Source: Armigeres subalbatus (Eukaryota; Arthropoda; Insecta; Diptera; Culicidae). Taken from it: 64,000 nucleotides of DNA. A program made the position numbers and the translations under genes. The DNA is taken from assembly GCF_024139115.2 (NCBI RefSeq), contig NC_085139.1:140312097-140376096 (forward strand). Reading direction: 5' to 3'. A model generated the notes under the pieces. It was given only the letters and a program-made list of their open reading frames with translations. It made no database searches and was not told the DNA's origin. The first letter of the stretch is position 1; each line of letters starts with the position of its first letter. Shown here one piece after another: positions 1 through 9,965 of this stretch.

Positions 1-1310
1 CCGGAGGTATCCTTCCCGAAGGAATTCCCGGAGGAATCCTTTCCGAAGGAATTCCCGGAGAATCCTTCGAAGGAAATCCCGGAGGAATCCTTCCCGAAGG
101 AAATCCCGGAGAATCCTTCCCGAAGGAAATCCCGGAGGAATCCTTCCCGAAGGAAATCCCGGAGGAATCCTTCCCGAAGGTTTTCGGAGGAATCCTTCCC
201 GAAGGAATTCCGGAGGAATCCTTCGAAGGAATTCCGGAGGAATCCTTCGAAGGAATTCCCGGAGGAATCCTTCCCGAAGGTTTTCCCGGAGAAATCCTTC
301 CCGAAGGAATTCCCGGAGGAATCCTTCCCGAAGGAATTCCCGGAGGAATCCTTCCCGAAGGAATTCCCGGAGGAATCCTTCCCGAAGGAATTCCCGGAGG
401 AATCCTTCCCGAAAGAATTCCCGGAGGAATCCTTCCCGAAAGAATTCCCGGAGGAATCCTTCCCGAAGGAATTCCCGAAGGAATCCTTCCCAAAGGAATT
501 CCCGGAGGAACCCTTCCCGGAGGAATCTTTCCCAAAGGAATTCCCGGAGGAATCCTTCCCGAAGGAATCCTTCCCGAAGAAATCCTTCCCAAAGGAATTC
601 CCGGATGAATATTTCCCGAAGAAATTCCCGGAGGAATCCTTTCCGAAGAAATTCTCGGAGGAATTCTTCCCGAGGGAATTCCCGGAGGAATCCTTCCCGA
701 GGGAATTCCCGGAGGAATCCTTCCCGAAGAAATTCCCGGAGTAATACTTCCCGAAGGAATTCCCGGAGGATTCCGTCGGCAGTTGCTCCGGGGGTTCTTA
801 CGGAGATTCATTCGGGATTTCCTCCAGGAACTCTATAGAAAATTCCCAGATGAATTCTCGAAGGAACTCCCGGAGAAATTTCCGAAGGAATTCCTGGAGA
901 AACTCCCGAAAGAATTATTGTAGTAATTCCCGAATGAATTTCCAGAGGAATTCCCGGATAAAATGTCGTAATTCCTTCGTAAATTTGTCCGGGAAATCCT
1001 CCGCGATTTCTTTCGGGAACTCCTTCAAGAATTCCCTCAGTGATTCCTCCTGAAATTCCTGAAGGAATTCCCGGAGGAGCTTTCGATGAAAATTCTTGGA
1101 AAAACTCCTGAAGGAATACCCAAATGAATTTTCGGAAGAACCCCTGAAGTAATTTACGATAGAATTCCCGGGGGAACTCCTGAAGGAATTCCCGGAAGAG
1201 CTGCCGAAGGAACTCCCGATCAAATAAACGAAAGGATTCCCGGAGGAATCCCTGAAGCAATTCCCGGAGGAGTCCTCGAAGGAATTCCAAATTGAATTCT
1301 TCTAGAATTC
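1..1310. repeat. 27-bp minisatellite (GGAATTCCCGGAGGAATCCTTCCCGAA family)
   Basis: Tandem array of a 27-bp unit built from the words GGAATTCCCGGAGG and AATCCTTCCCGAA. It is very regular from 1 to about 780 and increasingly degenerate to about 1310, where units become GGAACTCCCGGAAGA-like. Each half-unit is nearly its own reverse complement, so both strands give long spurious open frames rich in Arg/Ser/Asn or Phe/Leu/Glu. It starts before the window edge. A related block lies at 46.75-49.4 kb. Confidence 0.93.
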
Positions 1311-1815
1311 AGAATTTCAAAATCTGAAATAAAAAAAATTCTCTTCAGAATCCCAAACGGATTTCTCATGGATCCCCATAAGGATTTTCTTCCGAATCAT
1401 AAACGATTTCCTTCTGGAATCTCAAGTAGATGCTCTCTGGAATCCGAGAAGGTTTCCCTTCGCAATACCCGATGGATTTGCATCGAAATCTGGACAGGAT
1501 TCTCTGCATGATCCTAAAAGAATTTCCTATAAAAGGATTCCCTTCGGAATCTCAAGAAGTATTCTATTCCAAATTCAAGAAAGATCTCCCTTGGTTCCCC
1601 AAAAGGATTCTGTTATGAATTTCAAAGGGTCTATTTCACTACCTCATAAGAATTCTCTCTAGAATCCAAAAAAAAAATCCTTCGGAACCCCAAAAGGATT
1701 CGCATCGAAATTCCATACATTCCGTTCGGAATCACAAAAACAATATTTGGCAGGCGATTCTGAGAAAATTTCCGAAATTGAAAGCAATTCCCGGCGGAAT
1801 GCTGGAAAATTTCAA
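1311..1815. repeat. Diverged extension of the minisatellite
   Basis: Loosely periodic sequence with words such as GGAATCYCAAAAGGATTC and TTCCGAATC. It appears to be an older, decayed part of the neighbouring minisatellite. No credible gene is present; the 60-80 residue open frames here are repeat artefacts. Confidence 0.55.
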
Positions 1816-2080
1816 TTAGGTGTTGTTGGAATTCCACATCTTCGGCTGTTTGTGCTGGCAGCGTTCTTCCGGAACTCATCCTTAGGTAGCCACCCTCAAC
1901 TGCAGTTGCCTCTCATCACTGCCGGAGCTTGAAGCTGATCCTGGGAGATAAGGTGATGAAGACGCAGCGATTAACAATTACCAGTCAATTGGCTATATGG
2001 CCGTGAAATAATTTCAGGAACTAAATAAAATGTTTTCAATTCTATAACAAAAAATATAAACAAACGTCAATAATAAAATT

Positions 2081-2219
2081 GAGTTTGCTGACGTCTAATC
2101 ACCTTTCTCTTTCTAGCGCGTAAGAAGGATATAATTTGTTTTCATCGAGAAACAATGAAAACAGTTTATGTCTTTCCTACGTGCTTGAAAGAGAAAGGTG
2201 ATTAAACGCCAGCAAGTTC
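2081..2219. repeat. 139-bp hairpin (MITE-like inverted repeat)
   Basis: Two arms of about 60 bp (about 2081-2143 and 2154-2219) are near reverse complements. The left arm carries AATCACCTTTCTCTTTC and the right arm GAAAGAGAAAGGTGATT; they are separated by a loop of about 9 nt. Scattered mismatches and small bulges are present. It could be a short MITE or a long transcribed hairpin. Confidence 0.7.
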
Positions 2220-2548
2220 AAAATGATGAAAGAAAAAGAAAAAAAGAAGAAGACCCCCAAATCAAGAGCTCGACATGGCTTGACGATCCATAGGAAGACA
2301 TCGGACCCATATCAGGCTGAAACGTCAAAGCCATTTCGCATGTTCGAAGTCAGACGGGCTCGACGCAAACGGTGCAGAATCGCGAGATGTAAGGCGGATC
2401 CTCTTGCTCTGATGAGACTCAGATCGGACTCTGTCTCACTGATCCTCCCTTTGATGTCAAGCTCATGTCGGACTCAGATTTCTTAGAGGGGTCACAGACA
2501 TTACCCACTGTTCGTTTTTGATATTGGTCAGTAATAAAATCCTTAATG
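2220..2548. other. Unassigned intergenic DNA
   Basis: Starts with a short A/G-rich stretch. A small Arg/Lys-rich open frame at 2223-2486 shows no recognisable domain. Nothing else was identified. Confidence 0.5.
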
Positions 2549-2700
2549 CAGTGGTTCTCAACCTTTTCAGTATCGCGACCCTCTTGACAATCAGTCCAGT
2601 GGCCGACGGCCCCCTTAATATGTTATGCTGAAATCATGAACAACATTTTTCTCCCTTTGCTTATCTGGGGATGTGTTAAAAATTCATTGAAGCTTTGTGT
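2549..2700 (+). mobile_element. hAT-type terminal sequence (one end only)
   Basis: The 15-mer CAGTGGTTCTCAACC at 2549-2563 matches the classic 5' terminal inverted repeat of hAT DNA transposons and their MITEs. No matching right terminus was found nearby, so this is probably a solitary or truncated end. The downstream limit given is arbitrary. Confidence 0.4.
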
Positions 2701-2722
2701 AGAAGTGTAGAAGCAAACGGTA

Positions 2723-3464
2723 CCGTGGATAATCAAATTTCGGACACACTCAAACTTCGGACGCTTCAATTCGTACGGGAAATTTTCTGAAATATTTCAT
2801 CGAAATGTTTCGTCAAGCTGAATCGGAAGGAAAAATAATTTTTGCTTGTTTTAGTATCCAGCTTTCCACGCTCGGTAATGGCGGCTTGTCGGTGTGTAAA
2901 AATCAATCAGTCACTGTTCTGTTTGACACTAGCTGGAGGAAAGCCCACTGGCGTTTCTGGGTGAGGGGAAGGGAAAAAAAAGCCTTTTCCCCACTGAGTT
3001 TTCCTCCAGCTAGTGTCAAACAGTACAGTGACTGATTGATTTTTACACACCGACAAGCCGCCATTACCGAGGGTGGAAAGCTGGATAATTACATTCTAAT
3101 TAGACATGTTAAAACAAAACGACGAAATGATTAAAAGACAGCTCAGACTCAGGTGCAGTGGGAATTGTTTTCCATTATTTTTCCCGATACTGTGTAATCA
3201 GGTGTCCGAAGTTTGAATCTTTGTGTCCGAAATATGAATTCAACCCCGCCGATGTCCGAGGTTTGAAGCAAACAGAAGCCGGACATTTTCATAAATTGCA
3301 AACATTCTTCGCAATATCTTGCACATATTAAATACGTAGGTCAAAGATGAATACTATACTTAGTGATTACAATGCTAACTTAAACGGTGTGATTGAAAAT
3401 TTGGGTAAACAGGATAACTGAATATCAGAAAGTGCTTAAGCGGCCGAAGTTTTAGTTTGCACGG
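2723..3464. mobile_element. TA-flanked MITE with reiterated AAACTTCGGAC motif
   Basis: Flanked by TA at 2721-2722 and 3465-3466. Ends are CCGTGGATAATC and, reverse complemented, CCGTGCAAACTA. A motif near CAAACTTCGGACAC occurs at 2734-2747 and 2751-2764 and inverted at 3202-3215, 3223-3236 and 3252-3265, with a diverged copy at the right end. The centre holds a strong hairpin (2855-3087). No transposase is present, so it is non-autonomous; TA targets fit the Tc1/mariner type, but no protein confirms this. Confidence 0.65.
2855..3087. repeat. Near-perfect hairpin, 88-bp arms
   Basis: Left arm 2855-2942 and right arm 3000-3087 are reverse complements with two mismatches seen, separated by a 57-nt spacer. 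Transcribed from either strand it would form an 88-bp double-stranded RNA stem, of the size known to feed endogenous siRNA production in insects. Expression is not shown by the sequence. Confidence 0.85.
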
Positions 3465-3659
3465 TACTAGAATTTTCAAAACTTGTTTCGCAACTTTTTA
3501 ATACGAATCGTATATGGAACACCAATACTGGCTCAAGTGTTTTTCACCGAATAACTCACAAGATGATGAACCACTCAACATGTTCAAATATGCAATGTAA
3601 ACGAAAATAAATGGCAAACTAATAAATCATCTTCTTGATCTACACAGTTAAAAAATCTG

Positions 3660-3749
3660 AAAATTACACTTTTGGAGACGAGCCAGCCTCGGGCTGAAAG
3701 TCTCTTTAATAAAGAGAAAAAAAAAAAAAAAAAAAAAAAAAATTACACG
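3660..3749 (+). mobile_element. Minimal poly(A) retroposon, copy 1
   Basis: The insert 3670-3739 starts TTTTGGAGACGAGCC, contains a compact stem-loop (GAGAC with GTCTC; CAGCC-TCG-GGCTG), then TTTAATAAAG and a long A tract. It is bounded by the direct repeat AAAATTACAC at 3660-3669 and 3740-3749, a target-site duplication typical of poly(A) retroposition. A second copy lies on the minus strand at 23328-23383. Confidence 0.75.
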
Positions 3750-4839
3750 CCATGGAAATATTTAAACGCTTATTTTTGTGTTCAATAGCCTCTAATTTTA
3801 CATCCAACTTTTTCTTGTATGGAATATTGAATACAAGCTCCATAGTAACGACGACCTGTAATTTTAAAAAGTGATGGAAAAATGAGTCGAATCGAACGGA
3901 GCCTTTTTGTTACATCATATATGCTGTAACATTTTTATACTGTGTAGCTCTAAGCAAAAATAATTAATTTATAACTGAAACAGATACTAAATATATTTTT
4001 TATTGTGGATTTGAAATTTTTTACGGGTCTCTAGATAGTGACCAACAATCAGTAATTTTTGGTTTTTGTCTGAAATTATTTTTCAAGACCATAAAACTAA
4101 GACCAGTACTAATTAGGCAACCTTTTCAAATTATATCAGCGTTGTGATATCTACGGCTGGGAGACTTAGCAACATCCATTCAAATTGCCTACTTTTGGGC
4201 ATTTCAGTGTTAATCAATTTTCAAATCATATAGCTACTAAGAATAAAATTCTATCAAAATAAGTTTTGAACATAACAATATGCCAAAATTGTGATCAGTA
4301 TGCTCTTCTAGTCGGGAAGGCAATGATCAAAAATAACTGATCTAGGTAAGCGAGACTTTTCTACCTTCTTTGAGATAAACAAGCAAATAATATTTACTCT
4401 GTCTCGTATGGCAATGTTGGAAAAAGGTCCTCGTGATCTGCCTTATTTTATTTTGCACAGTTATTTGAACAGACGTGTGTTAAGAGCTCCAAATTTGATG
4501 TTGTTCACGATTCTGATAACGGTCTCCAGCACTTTTTGAAATGGTTGCGATAGGGTCTAACAGGCAAGGGTAGTTTTCTGGAAGGAGTTTTAGTCCGCGC
4601 CCGTATTGAATAGGTTTTGAAGAGTGAAATATTCGTAGTATTTTTTCAAATTTCCACAGCTCTTGAATTTTGTCACAAGGTTTTTTGACATGTCCCGTTT
4701 TGCAAGTGCGTTTGTCCCGTTTTTTCACCGGGATGATCTGGTCAGCCTAATAAAACAGCTATGGATCGTTGTTTGAGAAATTTGTTTCGTTGCAAGCAAT
4801 GCAGGAGTCATTGAAGAAGAATAGGGATCCTCGAAAATT
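3750..4839. other. Unassigned AT-rich intergenic DNA
   Basis: No credible gene, RNA or repeat structure was identified. Short open frames on the minus strand at 4480-4925 lack codon structure or recognisable domains. Confidence 0.6.
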
Positions 4840-5640
4840 TCATTACTCCAGCGGGATGTCAGTGGAAGAGAAGATGACGATTGCCGGCAGCAATGTTCGA
4901 TAGCTCCGAGTGTTTGACTTGCCACCGGAGTTGCCAGATAACGACCTGGAACAGTGTCTTGCGGAGTATGGGGAAGTGGATCGTGTGGTTCGGGAAAAAT
5001 TTCCTGCCAAACTTAGGTCTGGACCACATGTGCACAGGCGTGAGAGGCGTGTACATCGATGTGAAAAGTGAAATTCCATCATCGTTGGAAATATCAAATT
5101 GGAAAGGATACGTGTTCTATTAAGATTTACGAGACAAATGCTTTTTGTGTCGAACGGAAGGTCATCGGAAGGATACGTGCCCACAAAGGAAAGCTGGAAA
5201 GAAGGCAATGAATGTGCTAGACGGACAACGGATACTCCGGTGTCGTTATTGGATTCGGACAAACAACAGCGGAAGCAATGCGGAACAACGTAGTTGCAGT
5301 GGCCGAGGAAGATGTGGTTGAACTGGACACCGATTCAACTGAACGAAGGCTAACATTTGAAATTCCCAATTCGATGGTGGAGCATGAGAAGCTAGCGGAA
5401 ACAATGGAATTTAAAAGCAATACATATCGAGTCTGGTTTGTGAAAAAGGGAATAATGGGCTACACGGATTACTATAACAAAATAAGAAGGGAAGAGGAGG
5501 TGAAAAAGCAGCAAGCGCAGTCGACTAATCAGCGACGGGATCGTTTAGTTACGGTAGGATTGAGAGATCGATCCCTACCAAAGAAGACCTCTTGCAGAAA
5601 TGCATCTGGATCTTCTTCAGAATAATTTGTTAAAATTATT
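4840..5640 (+). pseudogene. LINE gag relic with CCHC zinc knuckle
   Basis: Reading across several frames on the plus strand gives a degenerate gag-like protein. A segment like DLPPELPDNDLEQCLAEYGE (about 4908-4970) is followed by a GVYIDVKSEIP-like segment (about 5046-5080) and then a CCHC zinc knuckle, CFLCRTEGHRKDTCPQR (about 5130-5180). A charged tail continues in an open frame to 5625. Frameshifts separate the pieces. Such knuckle proteins are ORF1 products of jockey/I-type non-LTR retrotransposons. No reverse transcriptase follows, so it is a dead fragment. Confidence 0.6.
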
Positions 5641-6204
5641 TGTCATGTTTTCAGCGCCGTAGAGATTTTAATTAAACAATTGAGCCAAATAAATAAACGA
5701 ACTAGTAAAAAAAAAGAGAACTAAGTAGTGAGAAGTGAAAAGTGAGGTGAAAATTGGAATTTTTCAACTTAATCTTTATTCCTTCTCATCATTCCTTCGT
5801 CTTCCTTTCGGTTGTGGGCGCCGTTCGGTTATGGGCACCCCTACGTATCTTTTGGCAGATAACAGATGCTGTCATTCTGACAACTGTTATTAGTTTGCTA
5901 TTGTACACGGAAGAAATAAACTACCCAATAGCACAGAGAACAGACATGGAGGCTCGAACAAAATTTCTTGCAAAACATGTGTAAACAAACACACCGAACC
6001 TCAACGCCATCGACGTCGACATTTCAACTCACAATCTCATTTTGACAACCCGATGGCGCTGGTATGCTCTTGCATGCATAACGACACTAGCGCACAGTGG
6101 CATTTTTTAATGACGCTAGCGCTGATCATGCACGGGATACCGGCGACATTCCAAAGTAATTTCAAAATGAACAGTAAAAATTTATCACAACATGGCAAGT
6201 GGAG
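5641..6204. other. Intergenic DNA with two GGTTRTGGGCACC motifs
   Basis: Two copies of a GGTTRTGGGCRCC motif lie at 5809-5822 and 5826-5840. The same motif recurs at 16.9 and 17.5-17.65 kb in the element ending at 17661. A short GTGAGAAGTGAAAAGTGAG stretch at about 5727 resembles the low-complexity family at 59.9-60.2 kb. No gene was found. Confidence 0.5.
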
Positions 6205-6560
6205 CTTCAACGTCTGTTCTCTGTGCCAATAGTGAGTTTAATTCACCCAACCTCGAACATCCATACGGGAAGCCAAAATTGAGTAAGTAGGGTCGAAGTA
6301 GTTTGCCTTTACTCCCATGTTAAAAAAGTACTCGACGGAAAATTTATTTACCCAAATGTAAGTTTAATTCACTCAATTTCGACCTCAGGTAATAAAACTC
6401 AAAATTGGCTTTCCGTATTGAACTGGCGTCGTTGGATTGTTTGGCTCTTTTGTTTTTGACAACAAAAGAAAGAGTGGATGAAAGAGAAGAGAAAAAATAA
6501 CTCAAAAGTAAGTTTAAAAATACTCAATTGTGGGTACTTTTTTTCTCCCGTGTAACATAA
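6205..6560. repeat. Inverted-repeat element with AGTTTAATTCACYCAA repeats
   Basis: The motif AGTTTAATTCAC(C/T)CAA occurs twice directly (about 6234 and 6367). Arms at about 6258-6295 and 6383-6420 are inverted repeats sharing AAGCCAAAATTGAG. Related AGTAAGTTTAAAAATACTCAA lies near 6505. Probably a non-autonomous DNA element; exact ends are not clear. Confidence 0.45.
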
Positions 6561-7130
6561 TGTTTTGTGCTCAATATCAAACCAGAGGGGGATCTCTACT
6601 TCGAACTAGTGACAAATCATTTTTTTTACAAAAAACCCAGATTAATCCACCTAACGGTGATGGTGCCTTTCTCGACTTTCGTAAAATGTGTTTGCTTGAA
6701 AGTAGATGAGCTAGTAGCTAGGAGTAAAAAAGAAAAACTTCTTTGTCCGTTCTATGAAAATCGGATTATTTCAAGCCAAGATATTTTAGATCCAGTTGAA
6801 AACGCGAGATCTCGGTTCGGTTTTCAACTTGATCTACAATATGCTAATAAGAATTTCTACAATTTTTTTCCTTTTCCAATCTTTTTGATGTACATACCCC
6901 TGTTTTATTTTACCCAGTTATATATTTTAAGGATATCACATTTGGATGTTTGTTAAACTGAAGCTCTGACTACACAAAAAGAAAACGAAAATGTCATTCC
7001 CATCAAGCGAGCGGAGGGCAATATTTGTTATGATATGAATCTCATGACCGTCCTTCTACCAAACTCCCGTATGAAGATGGGAGGGAAGTGTATCAGTGTG
7101 GAAGCATCCGATAGTTCGTTTTCGGAGAGA
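6561..7130. other. Unassigned DNA with a 129-codon open frame
   Basis: An open frame at 6567-6956 has no recognisable domain and a composition expected of AT-rich noncoding DNA (a Phe/Tyr/Leu-rich end). It is not called as a gene. No other feature was seen. Confidence 0.45.
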
Positions 7131-7450
7131 AATTATAGCCTTTCGGTACAACTTTGTAGCACAAGAAAGGCAAAAAGTATTTTGGCCATAATTTCTAAGG
7201 TTATAGTCCAAGCTGGCCAATTTTCAATAGAAAATAATAGAATAGGATTCCGCGTCCAATGCAATTTGTTGTGAGTAAATCGATTGAGGGTAAGTGCATT
7301 ATAAATGAGCTAGACGTTTTTACGCGCTTTTTTATAACATAAAGCATTTTGAGCACATAGTCCGATCTTCCAAATTTTCAATAGAAAACAATACGACAGG
7401 ATCTCGCGTCGAATGGAATTTGTTGCAAGCAGAGCTTAAAATATTCATCT
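7130..7450 (+). repeat. Two diverged 167-bp satellite-like monomers
   Basis: Copies of the unit that forms the arrays at 14.05-16.5 kb: CCAATTTTCAATAGAAAA, a GTCCAATGCAATTTGTTG-like stretch and GAGTAAATCGATTGAGG. The first follows AGAAAGGCAAAAAG, the same junction seen beside the arrays. Old, scattered copies. Confidence 0.7.
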
Positions 7451-7957
7451 TCATGAAGCAACTTCAGTCCGAATTTTGACAAACATCGCATGAATATTCA
7501 AAACATAGAATGAAATAGTCAGACGACTACTCCACCAACTCATTCATTCGACTGTCACTGAGTGTGCTTACTATGTGCAGAAAAAACATAATTAACATTG
7601 TTTATGTTGATGTTTACGGTTGAAAGTGCCTCGCGGATGAAAATCGGATTCAATTGTATGTGATAAATTACTTTACTCATTTGAAACGCGTCCAGATTTC
7701 AGATAATTTATCAATTTGTAAAATGTGCATAAATATTCAATGACTAATATTCAACCGAATATTGACAGTCCAGAGCCGACTATGAATGTGTCTGGAAGTG
7801 AGCTGACAAGTGAAGAAAGGTGGACTTCACCAAAAATTTTCGATTATTTTACACTCTGGTTGCAAGTAAATCGGATGAGAATAAGTACCAAAAAAGTGAG
7901 CTAAACTTTTCGCACTTTTGGTGCACGCACCGTACACACATACATAGTATTACATAC
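7451..7957. other. Unassigned AT-rich DNA upstream of the R1 element
   Basis: No gene was recognised. A further weak satellite-like fragment (GCAAGTAAATCGGATGAG) precedes a CA/TACA microsatellite at about 7930-7970, into which the R1-clade element inserted. Confidence 0.5.
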
Positions 7958-7971
7958 ACACACAGAGACAT
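7958..7971. repeat. Left target-site duplication of the R1 LINE
   Basis: ACACACAGAGACAT at 7958-7971 is repeated exactly at 13582-13595, immediately after the poly(A) tail. It is part of a CA-microsatellite/GACATC junction also present in the nearby 167-bp satellite arrays. Confidence 0.9.
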
Positions 7972-8113
7972 GGCCACTGCGAGTTAGGGGGCCTGTCTAG
8001 GATGTGGTGGGGTTTGACAGTGGGCTCTGTTGATCCTCTATAAAAAGCTGCATGTGTCTGCAAGCAGGCCCTATCACAGCGACCGTGCGCCGCTCAAAGC
8101 ACACAAGCCCAAG
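7972..8113 (+). promoter_or_regulatory. 5' leader module shared with the RTE element at 37.3 kb
   Basis: These 142 bp align almost colinearly with 37288-37430 in the RTE element; runs such as GGATGTGGTGGGGTTTGACA are identical. Both include CTATAAAAAGCTGCATG (here from 8038). The similarity starts at the very first base of the R1 element and ends at AAGCCCAAG. An internal promoter role is inferred; LINEs need downstream promoters of this kind. Confidence 0.7.
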
Positions 8114-8558
8114 AGGAGTGCCAACCGGCACATCAGGATTCATACCAGTAAGATCCTGATTATGGTATACTGGTCACGGCAAACGACATTGGACGATTCT
8201 CGGTTTATGGATAGGACTAGGCGTATATGGGCTGACAGTCGAGCTATTCTGTTTCCTGAGTAAAAAGAGTGACATCTTCTTGAAATGGCAAGCAGGCTAA
8301 TGGTTCGTCTGCCTCCGTCCCGATAAACAACCTGGCAGGCCTCCGGTAACGCTCAAAACCTGTCACCTATACCGGTGGGTAGTAGGTTCAGATGCACCAT
8401 TCCTGATTTACACCGATCCGGCTCTGAACACGGTGTTATAAGGCACCGGAGTCAACCCTTGCATGGACCTCACTGTTTACAAAGGCACCCATGGGATCAT
8501 AAGAGGCGACTATCTACAACAGGTAGAGATAACGGCCCGGAGGGGGGACCCTTTTAAC

Positions 8559-9965
8559 ATGGAAACAAATTCTACAAACAACGAAGGAGCAGGCGGGGCG
8601 AATGTTTTCGCAAAGAGTGGGAAGCTGCAGCGATCTCCAGTGATGTCGCAGGCAGCAGTAGCGAGTACCAGTAGTACGGCCAAGACTGCTGAGTACCTGG
8701 CAGGTCAACAGGAGCTAGGATCCGGGAATAGGGTGTCCACCCAAAAATCGGAAAGTAGTGCTACTCAGGAGGAGCTACAATTCGGGAGGTCCAACCTGAT
8801 GGAGGTGCGGAAGCGAGTCAACGAGCTTTATGACTTCGTGAAGGACAAGCACAATGTTCACACGAAGATCAAGCTTCTAGTGACAAGCATTAAGTCCGCC
8901 GTAAAAGCAGCCGAACACGAACAGATCGCGCTGAAAAAGAAAGCCGAAGCAGCTGAAAAGGTGCTGAAAGATGCGGTGGAGCATACAGCAGTTGAGACAC
9001 AGCAGGCACCCAAAAGTCCCCGAACAACTCGCACGGAAAAACGAGGAAGGGATTCGCCTGGAGAGCAGGAAGGCACGAAAAAGCAACGGAACGTGCAAGA
9101 CTTTGCCAGCGTTCTGAAGGAACGTGTCAAGGATGGTGAGTGGCAGACCGTGGAAACCCAGCGGGAGAAGAGAAAGCAGCAGAAGGAGAATGTGGAAAAG
9201 AGGAAGGAACAGAAGAAACAAGAAAAACGTCGTTCTCCTCGGGAGAGAGTTAAAGGTGATGCCCTGATCGTAGAAGCGAGCGATAAAACGTCGTACGCAG
9301 CGATCCTGAAGAAAGTGAGAGAGGACCCGGAGCTAAAAGACTTGGGTGAGAAAGTGGTGAGAACTAGGCGTACCCAGAAGGGGGAGTTGCTGTTCGAGCT
9401 GAAGAAGGATCCCACGATCAAGAGCTCGGCCTTCCGGGAGCTCATTGCCAATTCATTGGGCAGTGACGGTAACGTTAGAGCTCTAACGCAGGAAGCAGTG
9501 GTCGAGTGCAGAGACCTGGACGAGATCACGACGGAAGACGAACTGAGGGATGCACTGGTCTCACAATGCAAGCTGGGAAAAGTGCAGATGACGGTTCGAC
9601 TGCGGAGAGCGTACGGTGGCACACAAGTAGCAGCGATACGACTACCAGCAGAGGCTGCCAACCAAATGGTGGAGGCGGGCAAGGTAAAAGTAGGATGGTC
9701 GGTGTGCCCGCTGAGATTCGCCCCACGAGTCACCAAGCAGATGGAGCGATGCTTCAAATGCATGGCGTTTGGCCACCAGGCGCGAAACTGCAAAGGCCCG
9801 GATAGATCCGGTCTATGTAGGAAATGTGGTGAAGAAGGACACGTTGCTAGGGACTGCACGAAGCAACCAAGATGCCTGCTCTGCAAACCGGAGGACGGAA
9901 ACGACCATACGACGGGTGGCTTCCAATGCCCTGCATACAAGAAGGCGATGGCGGGCCAGGATTAA
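8559..9965 (+). CDS. R1-clade LINE ORF1 (gag-like, CCHC zinc knuckles)
   Basis: RNA-binding ORF1 protein of the retrotransposon, intact over about 468 codons. The first in-frame ATG in good context is at 8559; an upstream in-frame ATG at 8463 would add 32 residues. The middle is highly charged (Lys/Arg/Glu, probable coiled coil). The C-terminus carries Cys/His knuckles: CFKCMAFGHQARNC, CRKCGEEGHVARDC and a third CLLC-type cluster. It ends TAA at 9963-9965, and the last A starts the ATG of ORF2 (TAATG). Its role is assembly of a ribonucleoprotein with element RNA. Confidence 0.85.
   Translation: METNSTNNEGAGGANVFAKSGKLQRSPVMSQAAVASTSSTAKTAEYLAGQQELGSGNRVSTQKSESSATQEELQFGRSNLMEVRKRVNELYDFVKDKHNVHTKIKLLVTSIKSAVKAAEHEQIALKKKAEAAEKVLKDAVEHTAVETQQAPKSPRTTRTEKRGRDSPGEQEGTKKQRNVQDFASVLKERVKDGEWQTVETQREKRKQQKENVEKRKEQKKQEKRRSPRERVKGDALIVEASDKTSYAAILKKVREDPELKDLGEKVVRTRRTQKGELLFELKKDPTIKSSAFRELIANSLGSDGNVRALTQEAVVECRDLDEITTEDELRDALVSQCKLGKVQMTVRLRRAYGGTQVAAIRLPAEAANQMVEAGKVKVGWSVCPLRFAPRVTKQMERCFKCMAFGHQARNCKGPDRSGLCRKCGEEGHVARDCTKQPRCLLCKPEDGNDHTTGGFQCPAYKKAMAGQD

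Noticed and set aside
605..1290. Arg/Asn/Ser-rich and Phe/Leu/Glu-rich open frames on both strands
   Set aside because: They are translations of the 27-bp minisatellite; codon content follows the repeat, not a protein family.
6567..6956. 129-codon open frame
   Set aside because: No recognisable domain, AT-driven composition, no gene context.
8858..9940. 360-codon minus-strand open frame opposite LINE ORF1
   Set aside because: A shadow of the conserved plus-strand gag; Cys/Ser-rich with no domain.
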